Below are positions 47,440-60,168 of a stretch of 64,000 bases of DNA, piece after piece. The number at the start of each line of letters is the position of its first letter. Positions within the stretch are counted from its first letter, which is position 1. Source of the stretch: Rhizomys pruinosus. Its lineage: Eukaryota; Chordata; Mammalia; Rodentia; Spalacidae. The stretch lies in NCBI GenBank assembly GCA_009823505.1, contig VZQC01010425.1, positions 411,668 to 475,667 of the forward strand, in the 5' to 3' direction. The notes beneath the pieces are model-generated. The model had not been told where the DNA came from, made no database searches, and worked only from the letters and a program-made list of their open reading frames with translations. The position numbers and the translations under genes were made by a program.

Positions 47440-48199
47440 TGTGGTGGTCCAGACCCATGCCTTGCTTCCTGTGTCTAATGGCAAGAGTGGCATGAAGGCC
47501 ATTAGGGTAGCCCCTGGAGATTTTCCCTTACTGCAAAACCTCTGTTAGCAAGCATCTATCAAATCATGTATGAGTCTCAAGCAAACCTCTGTAATCTGTT
47601 TCTCTTGATGCAGTGTCAGCAAATATGTCTCAACAAATGTCACTATGTTGCTTTTGCTACAAGTTTGTATCAGAAGAACACATAATTCTCAGAATGCAGG
47701 CAAAAAGGACTAGGGATTTTTATGTTTAGGAATTCACATTTTCCCCTTTTAATTTTATATTATTCTAAAATATGAATACATGCCTTCCAGTGAAGATGAG
47801 GGAAGAGAACTCCAAGAGGTAAGACTTAGGTGAATTAACAACTTTGGGGGAAGACAGTGAACCATTAAGAGCATACATAAATCTGGCTAAAAGCATGAAA
47901 GACAGTTGAACAATAACATTATGTACTCAAGTTTTAAATAAGGTATGCACTAACCAGAAGAAAGCACTAATTAGGAGGGGGAATAGATATTAAATCAAAT
48001 GGAGACTGTCCCAGGATGGTTTTCTGATGGAACAAAGAAATTTAGAGCTTATCAGGTGCATGCTATCAGGTTTTTCTAGTAACAGGGCTGCAAATGAGTT
48101 TTTATTTTAGTAGCCCATTTCCCTGCCTGGGATGAGTTGCTAGTTCAGAAATTCCTGAATTCCATATTATTCTAAATTATCTCAGTCTAGGCTATAGCA
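47440..48199 (+). mobile_element. LTR-like insertion inside L1 (tentative)
   Basis: L1 ORF2 is interrupted by 760 bp that starts TGTGGTGGTCC and ends CTATAGCA. The flanks are CAGTT (47435-47439) and CCGTT (48200-48204), a near-match 5-bp duplication. It has no ORF. A short internal stretch near 47735-47785 resembles the L1 3' UTR, so the family and nature are uncertain. Confidence 0.45.
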
Positions 48200-49866
48200 C
48201 CGTTACTCTCAGTCATAACACTTCTTGGTGTATATCTAAAGAATTCATCCTTTTGCAGACACACTTGCATGTCCACATTTATTGCTACTCTTTTCCCAGT
48301 CTCAAAGAGACAGAAGCAACCTAAGTGCCCCCCCCCCCAACTGAGGACTGGATAAGGAAAATGTGGTACATTTATACAATGGAGTTATACTCAGGTATAA
48401 AGAAAGAGGACGCCATGAAATTTGCAGGTAAATAGATGGAAGTAGAAATGGTTATGCTAAGTGAAGCAACACAGACTCAGAAAAACAAACGACGTTTGTT
48501 GTCCTTCATTTGTGGGTCCTAGTACCAAATCGTTACACGTAAGTACATAGCCTAATATAAATGCAGATTACAGGTGTTGGATAAAATCAGGATATCTAAG
48601 TGGGTGGGGAGAGCAAGGGTTATGGAAGGACAGGGAATAAAGAAGTCCAATGGAATTGGAGCCATAGGAGACTGGCAATATAAAGGGAAAAATGGGGGTA
48701 CTTTAAATGGATAAGACATGGAAGGATGGCTAGACAGTTAAAGAGAGAGATGAAAGATAAATAATATCTGGGGCTGGAGAGATGGCCTAGAGGTTAAGAG
48801 CGCCGACTGCTCTTGCAGAGGATCCGGGGTCGATCCCCAGCTCCCACATGTCGGTCGAAAACCGTCTGAAACTCCAATTCCAGGAGAACTCCAGTTCCAG
48901 GGGAATCCGTCACCCACTTCTGACCTCCGCGGCATTGCGTGACACTGGTGCACAGACTTGCATGCAGACAGTACATTCACACACGTACAGAAATAAATAA
49001 AATTAATAAAAAAAGAAAGATAAATAATATCTAGCTGGGATAAAAGCCTGAGATCGTCATATTAGTTTAGCAATCTATTGACAAACTACACATACAATAT
49101 CTCTACGTTTGTCCATGAGAAAACAAAAAGTCTGCATTAAAAAGAATCAGGGCCAGAAAGGAGAACCTTAATTTGAAGGGTAGTCCAAGAGAATCTCAAA
49201 ATTATCAGTCTATTGCCACAGATCTTGATTGCCTCCTGCAACCTGAACGTAAGACCCTATTGCTGAAGACAGAGTATACTTTGGAGATTGGATTTGGAGG
49301 AATGGAGCTGGAACTGATTGGAAAGCCACTTTCTCTGAAGGCTAACTCTCATAAATTTGGAGAACACTATGCAAGCCTTTAAAAGAGAATATAAGTCAAT
49401 GTTAAGACACCAGGTTTAAGAGCAAATATCCATGAATGACCAGCAGAGCCTACAACACTGGTGCAATAGTCCCACTTTTATCTAGGGGGAAATCGATAGT
49501 TAGCTAATTAGACCTAAATCCCACTCAGTGAGAGTACCCTCATGTGTGGTACTGTAAACATAGCCAGATGCACAAAACTGGAGATATCATAGGTATTCAA
49601 GATATCCTCAAGGTTGACGTATACCTAGACTAAGATTAATAATTTAACTACCTACAAAAGAGGTACCCTTATATTTACAGACATATATCCCAGACATCAA
49701 TAAAAATCTTCTTTTGTAGAAGAGGAAGAATAGTACAGAATCCCACAAATGGACACACACAGGCATGGTCTATGAATTGCTCAAGTTTATGCGACACATT
49801 TAAAATGCAAGCTCTACACATAAGTTTCATGAAACATAAAACAAGAATGCAAGAGGCATTCATTAC
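48200..49866 (+). pseudogene. LINE-1 ORF2 end and 3' UTR, first part
   Basis: The L1 resumes with the last part of ORF2 (near 48210-48520, with the actcagaaaaacaaacgacg end) and enters the 3' UTR. The 3' UTR block ctattgccacagatcttgatt is near 49212. It carries a B2 at 48770-49014. At 49866 it is split by a 4.5-kb minus-strand L1 and resumes at 54397. Confidence 0.78.
48770..49014 (+). mobile_element. B2 SINE with 18-bp TSD
   Basis: Full-length B2 with the doubled ttccag block. A perfect 18-bp duplication GAAAGATAAATAATATCT lies at 48752-48769 and 49015-49032, which suggests a recent insertion. Confidence 0.97.
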
Positions 49867-50141
49867 CTCTTTTTAAAATTTATTTATTGCTTATTGATTA
49901 TATGTACATTTCATACATCTTCCTTCAGTCCAATTTATAGACATTCCCCTCTTCCTGCCCCCCCAACCAACCACAGTTCATGCCTTCTGCCATACATGTC
50001 TTGCATCTTTCTCTCAGTCTTTCCTAAGTTTTTCACTGCAGAGGCTTGTTGTTTTGGGCAGAATTTAACTGAATGAGTCAGTTCTTTGACCCAGTATTTA
50101 TGTTGTTGTTTTTTCCTTCCCTCTGTATTGCTCCAAAATAA

Positions 50142-50169
50142 GATATATATATATATATATATATATATA
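50142..50169. repeat. (TA)n microsatellite
   Basis: AT dinucleotide run in the L1 3' UTR. Confidence 0.95.
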
Positions 50170-51291
50170 GTAAATAAATCTGGGAATGAACTGTATGTTA
50201 ATTCCAAAATGTTTAAGAGTTCACATTTTCCCAATTTAATTTTATATTACTCTAAGTTATAAATATGAACCTCCCACTCACCCATATACAATAATTACAG
50301 AGTCTGGAAATAAGTGGTAGATCAATTCTAGAGCTCATTAAGAGATTCATATTATGACAGTACATTTGCTTTCAGATATAAATAAATATAACAATAATGT
50401 TGTTCAGCTTGCCTTGGAACTGGGGACTTGGTGTTAGCAAATTTGGTGAAGGTAAACATTTTTGGAGTTCACATATTTCCCATTTAATTTTATATTACTC
50501 TAAAGTACACATACATAAACTCCTCCCATGTACCACAATTACAAAGTCTGAAGATAAGTGGTAGGTTAATTCTAGATCCCATTAAGGTATTCACATTAAA
50601 AGTTACAGCTGTTTTCAGGTAAAAAAATTTTTTTGCTCAGTTTACCGTAATACCAGGTATTTGGTGCTTGCATCCACAGATGAGGGATACCATTTGTAGT
50701 TGGTTTTTCTGGGACTGTGTTACTTCACTTAGCATAATTTCTTCTAGTTCCATCCATTTATCTGCGAAGGTCATGATATCATCTTTCTTTACTGCCGTAT
50801 ACAACTCCATTGTGTAGATGCAACACATTTTCTCTATCCGCTCATTGGTTGAGGGGCATTTGGGTTGGTTCCAGCTCTTCGCTATTGTGAAGAGAGCTGC
50901 AATAAACATCGATGTGCATGTATCTTTGTGGTAGGATGAGTCTTATGGGTATATACCTAGGAGAGGTATGACTGGGTCAGGGACTCATTTTGAGTCTTTT
51001 AAGGGTTCTCCACAATGATTTCCATAGTGATTGCACAAGTTTACATTCCCACCAGCAGTGGATGAGCGGTGAGCGGTCCCCAGCATTTGGTGTCTTTTGT
51101 TTTCACGATCTTAGCCAGTCTTATGGGAGGAAGATGATATCTTAAAGTGGTTTTAATTTGCATTTCCTTAATTATAAAGGATGTGGAACACTTTTTTCTC
51201 AGCCATCTTTATTTCCTCACCTGTGAAGTCTCTGTTCATCTCTTTACCTCTTGTGTGGACCATTTGTTTTCTTACTTCTTTTGAGATTATG

Positions 51292-51334
<43 letters not shown>
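51292..51334. repeat. (TA)n microsatellite
   Basis: AT dinucleotide run within the minus-strand L1 ORF2. Confidence 0.95.
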
Positions 51335-51339
<5 letters not shown>

Positions 51340-52670
51340 TCATTTCCTTTCTGGCCGGTGTTAAATAGACCTGTCAGACTGTTATCACGGGTGAGGTGGT
51401 TGCTTCACCTCTGTGGGTTTTTATCTTCACGTTTGACTGTTTTCTTTCACTGTAAATGTAATTCCACTTGTCAATTCTTGACCTTATTTCCTGGGCAGCT
51501 GCTGTTTGATTTAGAAAGTCTTTTACTACACCTATGTCTTGTAGGTTGCTGCTAACATTTTCTTCTATCACCTTCAAGGTTTCAGATTTCATGTTGAAGT
51601 CTTTGATCCATTTGGAGTTGCTTCTAGTACAGGATGAGAGGTAGGGGTATAATTTTTTTTGTCTACAAATGGTGACCCAGTTTTGCCAGCACCATTTGCT
51701 GAAGATGCTGTCTTTCCTCCACTGAGTATTTTTGGCCCCTTTGTCAAATATGAGTTGAGCAAAATTGTATGTGCTCAAGTTTGGATCTTCAATTTTGTTC
51801 CATTGGCCTACAGGTCTATTTTTCTGCCAGTACCAGGCTGGTTTTATGATTATACCCTGTAATATGGTTTGAAAACTGTTATAGTGATCCTCCTGCATTG
51901 CACTTTTCACTCAGCGTCACTTTGGCTATCCAGGGTCTTTTGTTTTTCCATATTAATTTATGGATTTTTTTTCCAAGTCTATGAAGAAACTCTTCAGGAA
52001 ATTAATTGGGATTTCATTGGATGTGTATATCAATTTGGTTAGAAAGGACATTTCTACTATATTAATTTTTCCAATCCATGAGCATGGGAAAAAGTCTTTC
52101 CATATTCTGCTGTCTTCTTCAATCTCCTTGTTCAGGGATTTAAATTTTTGTTGTAGAGGTCTTTAGTGTCTTTGGTTAAGTTTGGTCCTAGGTATTTTAT
52201 TGTTTTGTGTCTATTGTGAGTCGGAAGATCTTCTTGTATTCTTTCTCCAGTTGCTTGTTATTGGTGGAGAGAAATGCTACTGATTTTTCTAGGATAATTT
52301 TGTATCCCACCATTTTACTAAAACACTCACTTATCTCTAGGAGTTTTCTGGTAGAGTTTTTAGCATCCCTTAGGTAAACTAGCATATCATCTTCAAAGAG
52401 GGATAATTTTACTTCTTCCTCCTTTCCAATTACTACTCCTTTAATTTCCCTTTCTTTCTTTATTGCCCCGGCAAGTGTTTCAAGCATTATATTGAAGAGG
52501 AGTGGTGATAGAGGACAGCCTTACTGTGTTCCTGCCTTTAAGGTTAATGTTTCTAACTTTTCTCCATTTAGGATGATGTTGGATGTGGGTTTGTTGTATA
52601 TCCAGTCCAATTCCCTCTAGGACATTAAGCATGAAGGGATGCTGAATTTTGCCAAAGGCTTTTTCTGCAA

Positions 52671-53078
52671 TGTTTGAGTTTGTCTTCCATTGCTGGGACA
52701 AAACACTCTGACCGTCATCAACTTGGGGAGGAAAGGATTTATTCAGCTTACATCTCCCAGGTCACATTTCATCACTTAGGGAGCCCAAGGCAGGAACTCA
52801 GGGCAGGAACCTCGAGGCAGGAGCTGAAGCACAGGCCATGGAGGAATGCTATTCACTGGCTTGCTCCCCTGGCCAATTCCCAGCCTGACTTCTTATACAG
52901 TACACAACAACCTGCCCAAGGTGGCATCACCCATAGTGGCCTGGGACCTCCCACATTGCTCAACAATCAAGACAATACTCCACAGACATGGCCACAGGCC
53001 AGTCCAATGGAGCCAATTCCCCAATTGAGACTCCCTCAACCCAGGTGTGTCAAGTTGACACTAAAGCTATCCAGCACA
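52671..53078. mobile_element. Medium-reiteration rodent repeat
   Basis: About 400 bp interrupts the minus-strand L1 reverse transcriptase. The motifs cttggggaggaaaggattta, ggaggcaggagctgaa and gtgtcaagttgacact are familiar from a common rodent interspersed repeat whose family name I cannot fix. A short direct repeat TGCAA lies at 52666-52670 and 53079-53083. The 138-codon plus-strand frame through it is not a gene. Confidence 0.65.
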
Positions 53079-53437
53079 TGCAACAATTGAATGATCATAC
53101 ATTTTCTGTCTTTCAGTCCATTTATGAGTTTTATGATATTTATTGATTTATTTATGTTAAACAATCTCTGCATCTCTGTTATGAATCCAACTTGATCATT
53201 ATGGATGATTTTTTTTTATGTCGGTCTGTATGTGATTTACAAACATTTTGTTGAGAATTTTTGCATCTATGTTTATTAATGAGATGGGTCTATAGTTTCC
53301 TTTTATGGTTATATCTTTGCCTAGTTTTGGTATTAGTGTGATGCTGGCTTCATAGAAGGAATTTGGGAGGTTTCCCTCTACTTGTATCCTTCTGAAAAGT
53401 TTAAGTAATAATGGTTGTAAATCCTCTTTAAATTTTT

Positions 53438-53690
53438 TTAATTTTTTTGTTTGATAATTTTATTTATTTCTGTATGTGTATGAATGTACTGTCTGCATGC
53501 AGGTCTGTGCACCCATGTCGTGCAATGCCGTGGAGGTCAGAAGAGGGTCTCAGATTCCCCTGGAACTGGAGTTCCCCTGGAATTGGAGTTTCAGACAGCT
53601 CTCGGCCGCCATGTGGGTGCTGGGGATCGAACCCGGGTCCTCTGCAAGAGCGGTTGGCTCTCTTAACCACTAGGCCATCTCTCCAGCCCC
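53438..53690 (-). mobile_element. B2 SINE in nested L1, minus strand
   Basis: Reverse-oriented B2 ending ccatctctccagcccc, with the doubled ttccag block and a T-rich tail on the left. Open frames through it on both strands are SINE-derived. Confidence 0.93.
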
Positions 53691-54396
53691 AAAATGGTTT
53701 ATAGAATTCTGCCATGAAACCATCTGGACTGGGATTTTTTTAGTTGGAAAGTTTACTGTTACATTTTAAACTTCCTCATATATTATGGGTCTGTTTAAGC
53801 TGTCAGTTTCTTCTTGGTTAAGCTTTGGTGAATTCCGTCATTTCAAATATTCAACCATTTCTCTTAGATTTTCAAATTTAGTAGAGTATAGGTTTTTGAA
53901 GTATTCTTCTATGATTATGTGGATCTTTTCTCTGTTGTGATGTTTGCCTTTTCATCATGAATAGTATTAATTTGAAGTTGCTCTTTCTTTCTTTTGGTTA
54001 ACTGGACTAGGGGTCTACCTATCTTGTTTATCCTTTCAAAGAAACAGCTTTTGGATCAATTGATTCTTTGTATTGGTTTCTTTATTTCTATTTCATTGAT
54101 TTTTGCTTTGATTGTTTTCATTTCTTCCTGTCTGTTGGGTTTAGGGTTCATTTGTTGCTGCCTCTTAAGTGTTTTTAACTGCAGTGTTAGTTCATTTATG
54201 TGTCCTCTTTCTGTTTTTTAATGTAGGCACTGGGGGCTACAAACCCCCTTCTTTGGACTGTTTTTAAAGTATCCCATAAGTCTCGCTGTGTTGTATTTTC
54301 TTTTTCATTTAGTTCCAGGGATATTTTTAAATTTCTTTATTTCTTCCTTGACCCATTCATTATTCAGGAGTGTGTTGTTTAGTCTCCATGTACATT

Positions 54397-55035
54397 CACC
54401 TCTTAACTCTCATTAAGGAACCCCCCCATGCAACAAATGGACAATAACTCACAGTGACATGACTGGCCAAACCATGGAGATTAGTAGTATTGTTCCATGG
54501 ACAGTTCACCTACATTCAGCTTCATTGTCCTAGAACTCATGAAAAATTAGGGAAGAATGGGTGAAAAGATGGTCAGAACCAGAGAACTGGTGAAAGACAA
54601 AGGGAAATGAGTCCCCAAAACCCCTTGGACCCTGTTCATATGAACCTACAGCATTAGTATCAGTATGTGCCAGACCCATGCAAGCTCAGTGGGGCAAAAA
54701 TCCAGCACAGAACTGCAGAAATGGGCAGCAGAACCCAATCATAATTGAAGAAATATTGGCAGCTGATTGTGGTTGGGTGACAAAGAACTCACCATTTTTA
54801 GGAAAGGGACTTCACATATGCTGACTATAGCAGAGTGAATGAGCTGGCACTGAGGAGTGGGCAGCAAGAGTAATTTGGTGCAATGGACCCTAACATAACA
54901 GACAGAATGTGTGAACACCAAGGGAAGGAGTGTGTCTGAGAGGGTGTCAATGGAGAAGCAGGTATAAAGCCCATTAAGACTAATCAAAGAACTATATATG
55001 GAACGCAGAAAAATCAATAACGAATTTACAATTGA
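54397..55035 (+). mobile_element. LINE-1 3' UTR, second part
   Basis: Continuation of the 3' UTR that stops at 49866. It starts at cctcttaactctcattaagg, as in the unbroken copy at 18537, and ends in an aatcaataa-type A-rich tail near 55020. Confidence 0.75.
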
Positions 55036-55052
55036 TAAATAAAGAAATTTTG

Positions 55053-55250
55053 TAGGGTCTGGAGAGATGGCTCAGCCTTTAAGAACACTAGTTTCTCATC
55101 CAAAAGACCCAGGTTTTATTTCCAGCACCCACATGGCAGCTAAAACTTGTTTGTAATTCCAGTTCTAGGGGGATGTGACACTCTTCTGTGGCCTCTTTGG
55201 GCATTGTATAACATGGGTACAAAATACTCAATATATATATATATATATAT
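55053..55250 (+). mobile_element. Old B2 SINE with (AT)n tail
   Basis: ggtctggagagatggctcag, ccagcacccacatggcagct and a short (AT)n tract at 55231-55250. This variant has the ggctcag form of the opening seen in mouse-type B2 rather than ggcctag. Confidence 0.85.
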
Positions 55251-58200
55251 CCCAAACTCTGGTACACCAAACTTTTTAAAGACAATTCTCCACAGATTAA
55301 CCCCAGTCCACTCATAGCAGGGGACTTCAATACCTCACTGAGCCCTTTGGACAAGTCAACTGGACAAAGAATAAACAGAGAGACATCTGAATTGAATGAT
55401 ATGATACAGAAAGTGGACCTCACAGACTTCTACCAAATATTCCACCTTAAAACCAGAGAATACAGTTTCTACTCATCATCCCAGGGAATATTCTCCAAAA
55501 TCAACCACATACTGGGATACAGAAAAAACCTCCACAAATACAAAAAAAAAATTGAACTAATTTTATGCATTCTATCAGACCAAGTAATGAGCAATAAGGC
55601 TTATTAGCAACACCAGGATAAGCCCGACTCTCTACGAGAATACATGGAAACTAAACAACACACTCCTGAATACGGTCAAGGAAGCGATAAAGAAAGAAAT
55701 AAAACCATTGCTGGAACTGAATGACAATAATGATACAACACAACAAATCCTATGAGATACTTTAAAAGCAGTTCTAAGAGGTAAGTTTGTAGCCCTGGGT
55801 GCATACATTAGAAAAACAGAAAGAGCATAAGTGAACGATCTAACACTGTGGCTAAAAACACTTGAGAGAAAACAACAGACTAACCCTAAAGGCAACAGAC
55901 AGGAAGATATAACAAAAATGACCGGGCATGGTGGCGCATGCCTTTAATCCTAGCACGTGGGACACAGAAGCAAATGGATCGTTGGGAGCTCAAGGCCAGC
56001 CTGATCTACAGAGAGAGTTCCAGGATAGTTGGGGCTACAGGGAGACACTGTCTCGAAAATACCAAAAAAAAAAAAAGAAAAGAAAAAAATGAAATAACAA
56101 AAATCAGAACAGAAATTAATGAAATATAAATAAAGAAAACAATACAAAAAATCAATGAATCCAAAAGTTGGTTCTTAGAGAGAATAAAAAGATAGACAGA
56201 CCTCCACCCCAGTTAGCCAAAAGAAAGAAGGAACAACTCCAAATCAATACAATCCACGATGAAAGGCGAAATATCATAACAGACAATGAAAATATCCAGA
56301 AAACCATATGGGGAGACTTCAAAACCCTATACTCTACTAAGTTTGAAAATCTAGAAGAAATGGATGAATATCTGAAATCCTGGCAATCACCAAAGCTCAA
56401 CCAAGAAGAGATCGACAGCTTACACAGACCCATAATACATGAAGAAATTGAAGATGTAAATAAGAAATTTCTAAACTAAATAATGCCTAGGCCCAGATGT
56501 TTTCATGGCAGAATTTTATAAAACATTTCAAAAATACTTACAAACCTTATTACTCAAATTGTTCAGAAGGATAGAAACAGAGGGAATTCTCCCAAATTCC
56601 TTTTAGGAAGACAGCATCACTCTAATACCAAAACTAGACAAAGATAAAACCAAAATGGACAAATACATACCCATCTCACTAATGAAAACAGATGCAAAAA
56701 TTCTCAACAAAATACTTGCAAACCACATACAGACCCAAATCAATAAGATCATCCACAATGACCAAGTTGGATTCATACCAGTGACACAGGAATGGTTCAG
56801 CATTCGAAGATCAATAAATATCAAACTTATAAGTGGACTGAAAGACAAAAACCACAGGATCATCTCATTTGATGAGGAAAAAGCCTTTGACAAAATCCAA
56901 CATCCCTTCATGTTTAAAGTCCTAGAGGGAATTGGACTGGAGTGATCATTCCTCAATGTAATCAAAGCCATATACAGGAAACCCACAGCCAATATCATCC
57001 TAAATGGGGAAAGGACAGAAGCATTCCCTTTAAAGGTAGGAACTCAGCAAGGCTGCCCCATGTCACCACTCCTCTTCAATATGGTGCTTCAAACAATTAC
57101 TAGGGCAATAAGGCAAGAAAAGTAAATTAAAGGAGTTCTAATTGGAATAGAGGAAGTCAAGCTATCCCTTTTTGCTGATGATAAGATTGTTTAATTAAGG
57201 GATGCTAAAAACTCCACTGGAAAACTCCTAGAAATGATTAAGAGCTTCAGTAAAGTGGCGGAATACAAAGTTAACCTAGAAAAAACAGTAGCCTTTCTTT
57301 ACACCAACAACAAACAACTGAAGAAGGAATTCAAGGAGACCTTCTCCCTCACAATAGCCTCAAAAACAATAAACTATCCAAAGACACCTAGGAACAACCC
57401 TATCCAAAGATATGAAAGATCTCGACAACAAAAATTTTAAACCCTTGGAGAAGGAAATTGGAGAAGACATCAGAAGCTGCACATGGATTGGGAACATTAA
57501 TATAGTAAAAATGTCCATTCTACCAAAACTCTTGTACAGATTGCATGCAATCCAAGTTAAAATCTCCAAGAGTTTCTTCACAGGCATGAGGGAAAAAGTC
57601 CTTGATTTCATTTGGAAAAAACAAAAGACCCTGAATAGTCAAAGCAACACTGTTCAAAAAAAGCAATATGGGGGGGGGGTTCTCTATATCAGACTTCAAA
57701 CTACACTACAGGGCAATAGTCATAAAACAGTTTGGTACTGGCACAAAAACAGGCCTATTTACCAATTGAACAAAACTGAAGATCCAAACTTGAGCACATA
57801 CAGTTTTAGCCACCTCATATTCGACAAGGGAGCCAAGAAGACACAAGTAAAGACAGCATCTTTAGCAAGAGATATTGGCAAAACTGGATCACCACTTGTA
57901 GAAGAATGAAATCAAACCCCTACCTCTTGCCCTGTACAAAAGTCAACTCTAGATAGATTAAAGATCTCAAAATGAAACCCCAAACTCTGAAGGTGATAGA
58001 AGAAAAAGTTGGCAGCAGCCTACAAGATATAGGCATAGGAAAAGTCTTCCTAAATGAGACAGCAGCTGCATAAGAATTAAGGTCGACAATTGACAAATGG
58101 GACCTCATTAAACTCAAAAGCTTCTGTACATTAAAAGAAACAATCAAGGAAGTGAAGAGAAATTCCATAGAGTGGGAAGAAACCTTCACAGCAGATATAT

Positions 58201-58985
58201 CTGACAAAGCATTGATTTTCAGAATATATAAACTACTCAAAAAACAAAGAAGCAAGAAATCAAATGACCCACTCACAAGATGGAGCAAAGAGCTGAACAG
58301 ATACTTCAAAAGTGAGGAATTAGTGATGGCTGAGAAACACCTTAAAAAGTGTTCTATGTTGCTAATTATTAAGGAAATGCTAATTAAAACCACTTTAAGA
58401 TATCGTCTTAGTCCAATAAGTCTGGTTAGGATCAAGAAAACAAATGATACAAAGTGCTGGAGTGGTTGTGGGGAAAGGGGAACACTCATCCACTGCTGGT
58501 GGGATATAAACTGGTAGAGCCACTAAGGAAAGCAGTGTGGAGAACCCTTGGAAGACTGGCAATGAATTTGCTTCCCAAGCCAGCCATACCACTCCTTGGT
58601 ATGTACCCACAAGACTCATTTTTCCACAGAGATACATGCACAGCCATGCTTACTGCAGCTCTCTTCACAACAGCAAGAAGCTGGAACCAACCCAAGTGCC
58701 CCTCAACTGACGAGTGGATAAAGAAAATCTAGTACATCTACACCGTGGAGTTCTATGCAGCAGTAAAGAAAGATGACATCATGAGCTTTGCATGTAAATG
58801 CCTGGAACTAGATGACATCATGCTGAGTGAAGTAACCCAGTCCCAGAAAAACAAACGACAAATAGTATACCTCATCTGTGGATGCTAACACTAATTACCT
58901 AATTGTATGGCAAACTGAGCAATGTAAGTGACATATGAAAGCAACTGTGCTCTTATATTGTAAAATCCCTTAAAAATAAACAAAT
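55251..58985 (+). pseudogene. LINE-1 ORF2, best-preserved copy
   Basis: It starts in the endonuclease (near [30 protein letters not shown] in frame), passes a B1 and then the reverse transcriptase: [38 protein letters not shown] region and FADD (57171-57182), intact, with a TAA four codons later. The Cys-rich C-terminal domain is at about 58380-58510 ([16 protein letters not shown]). Long frames survive (165 codons at 57412-57909; 121 codons at 58152-58517), so it is younger than the other L1s, but frameshifts and stops make it inactive. It ends in an A-rich stretch near 58980. Confidence 0.88.
55921..56092 (+). mobile_element. B1 SINE inside L1 ORF2
   Basis: accgggcatggtggcgcatg start, tttaatcctagcacgtggga and an A-rich tail. 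Target duplication ataacaaaaatg (before 55921) / ataacaaaaatc (near 56094-56105). Confidence 0.94.
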
Positions 58986-58989
58986 AAAA

Positions 58990-59140
58990 AAAGATATTTC
59001 TGAGTTCAGGATTGCTGTTCCACATCTCAACCTTCTGATTTTCCTGTATGAGTTCAGAGTACATGATAGTATTGGTGGTCAGCTTCCCCTGTCATTCTCA
59101 AATGGTCATGACTATTTTGTAAAAGCAATAAGGAACTGTG
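58990..59140 (-). mobile_element. Endogenous retrovirus, copy 2: 3' piece
   Basis: Matches 31606-31745 of ERV copy 1 (ggattgctgtcccacatctc-type block, atgactattttgtaaaagca). It joins abruptly to L1 sequence at about 59141. Confidence 0.6.
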
Positions 59141-60168
59141 CATGTATCTTTGCAGTAAGATGTATCTTGTGGGTATATAACCAGGAGTGGTATGACTGGG
59201 TCAAATGGAAGGCTCATTTTGAGTCTTCTAAGTGTTCTCCACACTGCTTTCCATAGTGGCTGTACAAGTTTACATTCCCACCAGCAATGGATGAGTGTTC
59301 CCCTTTCCCCACAATCTCTCCAGCACTTGGTTTCATTCGTGTTCCTGATCCTAGCCAGTCTTATTGGAGTAAGGTGATATCTCAAAGTGGTTTTAATTTG
59401 CATTTCCTTAATTATCAGTGATGTTGAGCACTTCTTAAGATGTTCCTCGGCCATCTCTAATTCCTCCTCTGTGAAGTCTCTATTCAGATCTTTGCTCCAT
59501 CTTTTGAGTGATTCATTTGTTTTCTTTCTTCTTTGTTTTTTGAGTAGCTTGTATACTCTGGAAATTAATGCTTTGTCAGATGTATCTGCAGGGAAGGTTT
59601 CTTCCCACTCTGTGGGTTTTCTCTTCACTTCCTTTATTGTTTATTTTGATGTACAGAAACTTTTGAGTTTAATGAGGTCCCATTTGTCAATTGTTGATAT
59701 TATTTCTTGTGCAGATGCTGTCTGATTTAGGAAGTCTTTTCCTATGCCTATGTCTTGTAGTCTGCTGCCAAGTTTCTCTTCTATCACCTCCAGAGTTTGG
59801 GGTTTCATGTTGAGGTCTTTGGTCCATCTGGAGTTGACTTTTGTACAAGGTGAGAGGTAGAGGTTTAATCTCATTCTTCTACAAGTGGTGATCCAGTTTT
59901 GCCAACACCACTTGCTGAAGATGCTGTCTTTCCTCCATTGTGTCTTCTTGGCCCCCTTGTCAAATATGAGGTGGCTGAAATTGTATGAGCTCAGGTTTGG
60001 ATCTTCAGTTTTATTCCATTGGTCAACTGGTCAGTTTTTGTGCCAGTACCAGGCTGTTTTTATGACTATAGCCCTGTAGTATAGTTTGATGTCTGGTATT
60101 GCGATCCCCCCTGTATTGCTCTTTTCACTCAGGGTTGCTTTGATTATTCGGGGTCCATTCCCATGTGA
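59141..60168 (-). pseudogene. LINE-1 ORF2 internal fragment in the ERV
   Basis: Minus-strand ORF2 C-terminal half. The frame to 59628 encodes [39 protein letters not shown] and [20 protein letters not shown]; one Gly of the Cys-rich block is Asp. There is no 3' UTR or A tail, so it is an internal fragment and not a standard insertion; the ERV flanks also show a loss of sequence. The frame runs into ERV sequence at its end (YCFYKIVMTI). Confidence 0.8.

Larger units (their letters stand above)
49867..54396 (-). mobile_element. 5'-truncated LINE-1 nested in an older L1
   Basis: A minus-strand L1: 3' UTR with G-rich tract (about 49900-50180), ORF2 C-terminus (50640-51180), reverse transcriptase (51370-53420) and linker to endonuclease end near 54390. 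The target L1 3' UTR resumes on the far side; flanks cattcattacctctt (near 49858) and cattcacctctt (near 54400) look like a diverged target duplication. The catalytic block reads FEDD instead of FADD (52386-52397). It carries a 408-bp repeat and a B2. ORF2 is broken, for example the 96- and 178-codon pieces at 52197-52487 and 51374-51910. Confidence 0.82.

Noticed and set aside
52674..53090. 138-codon plus-strand frame, Pro/Gln rich
   Set aside because: It coincides with an interspersed repeat inserted into a minus-strand L1; there is no known domain.
57920..58489. 189-codon minus-strand frame
   Set aside because: It is the reverse complement of L1 ORF2 C-terminal sequence, a typical Ser/Leu/Phe-rich shadow frame.
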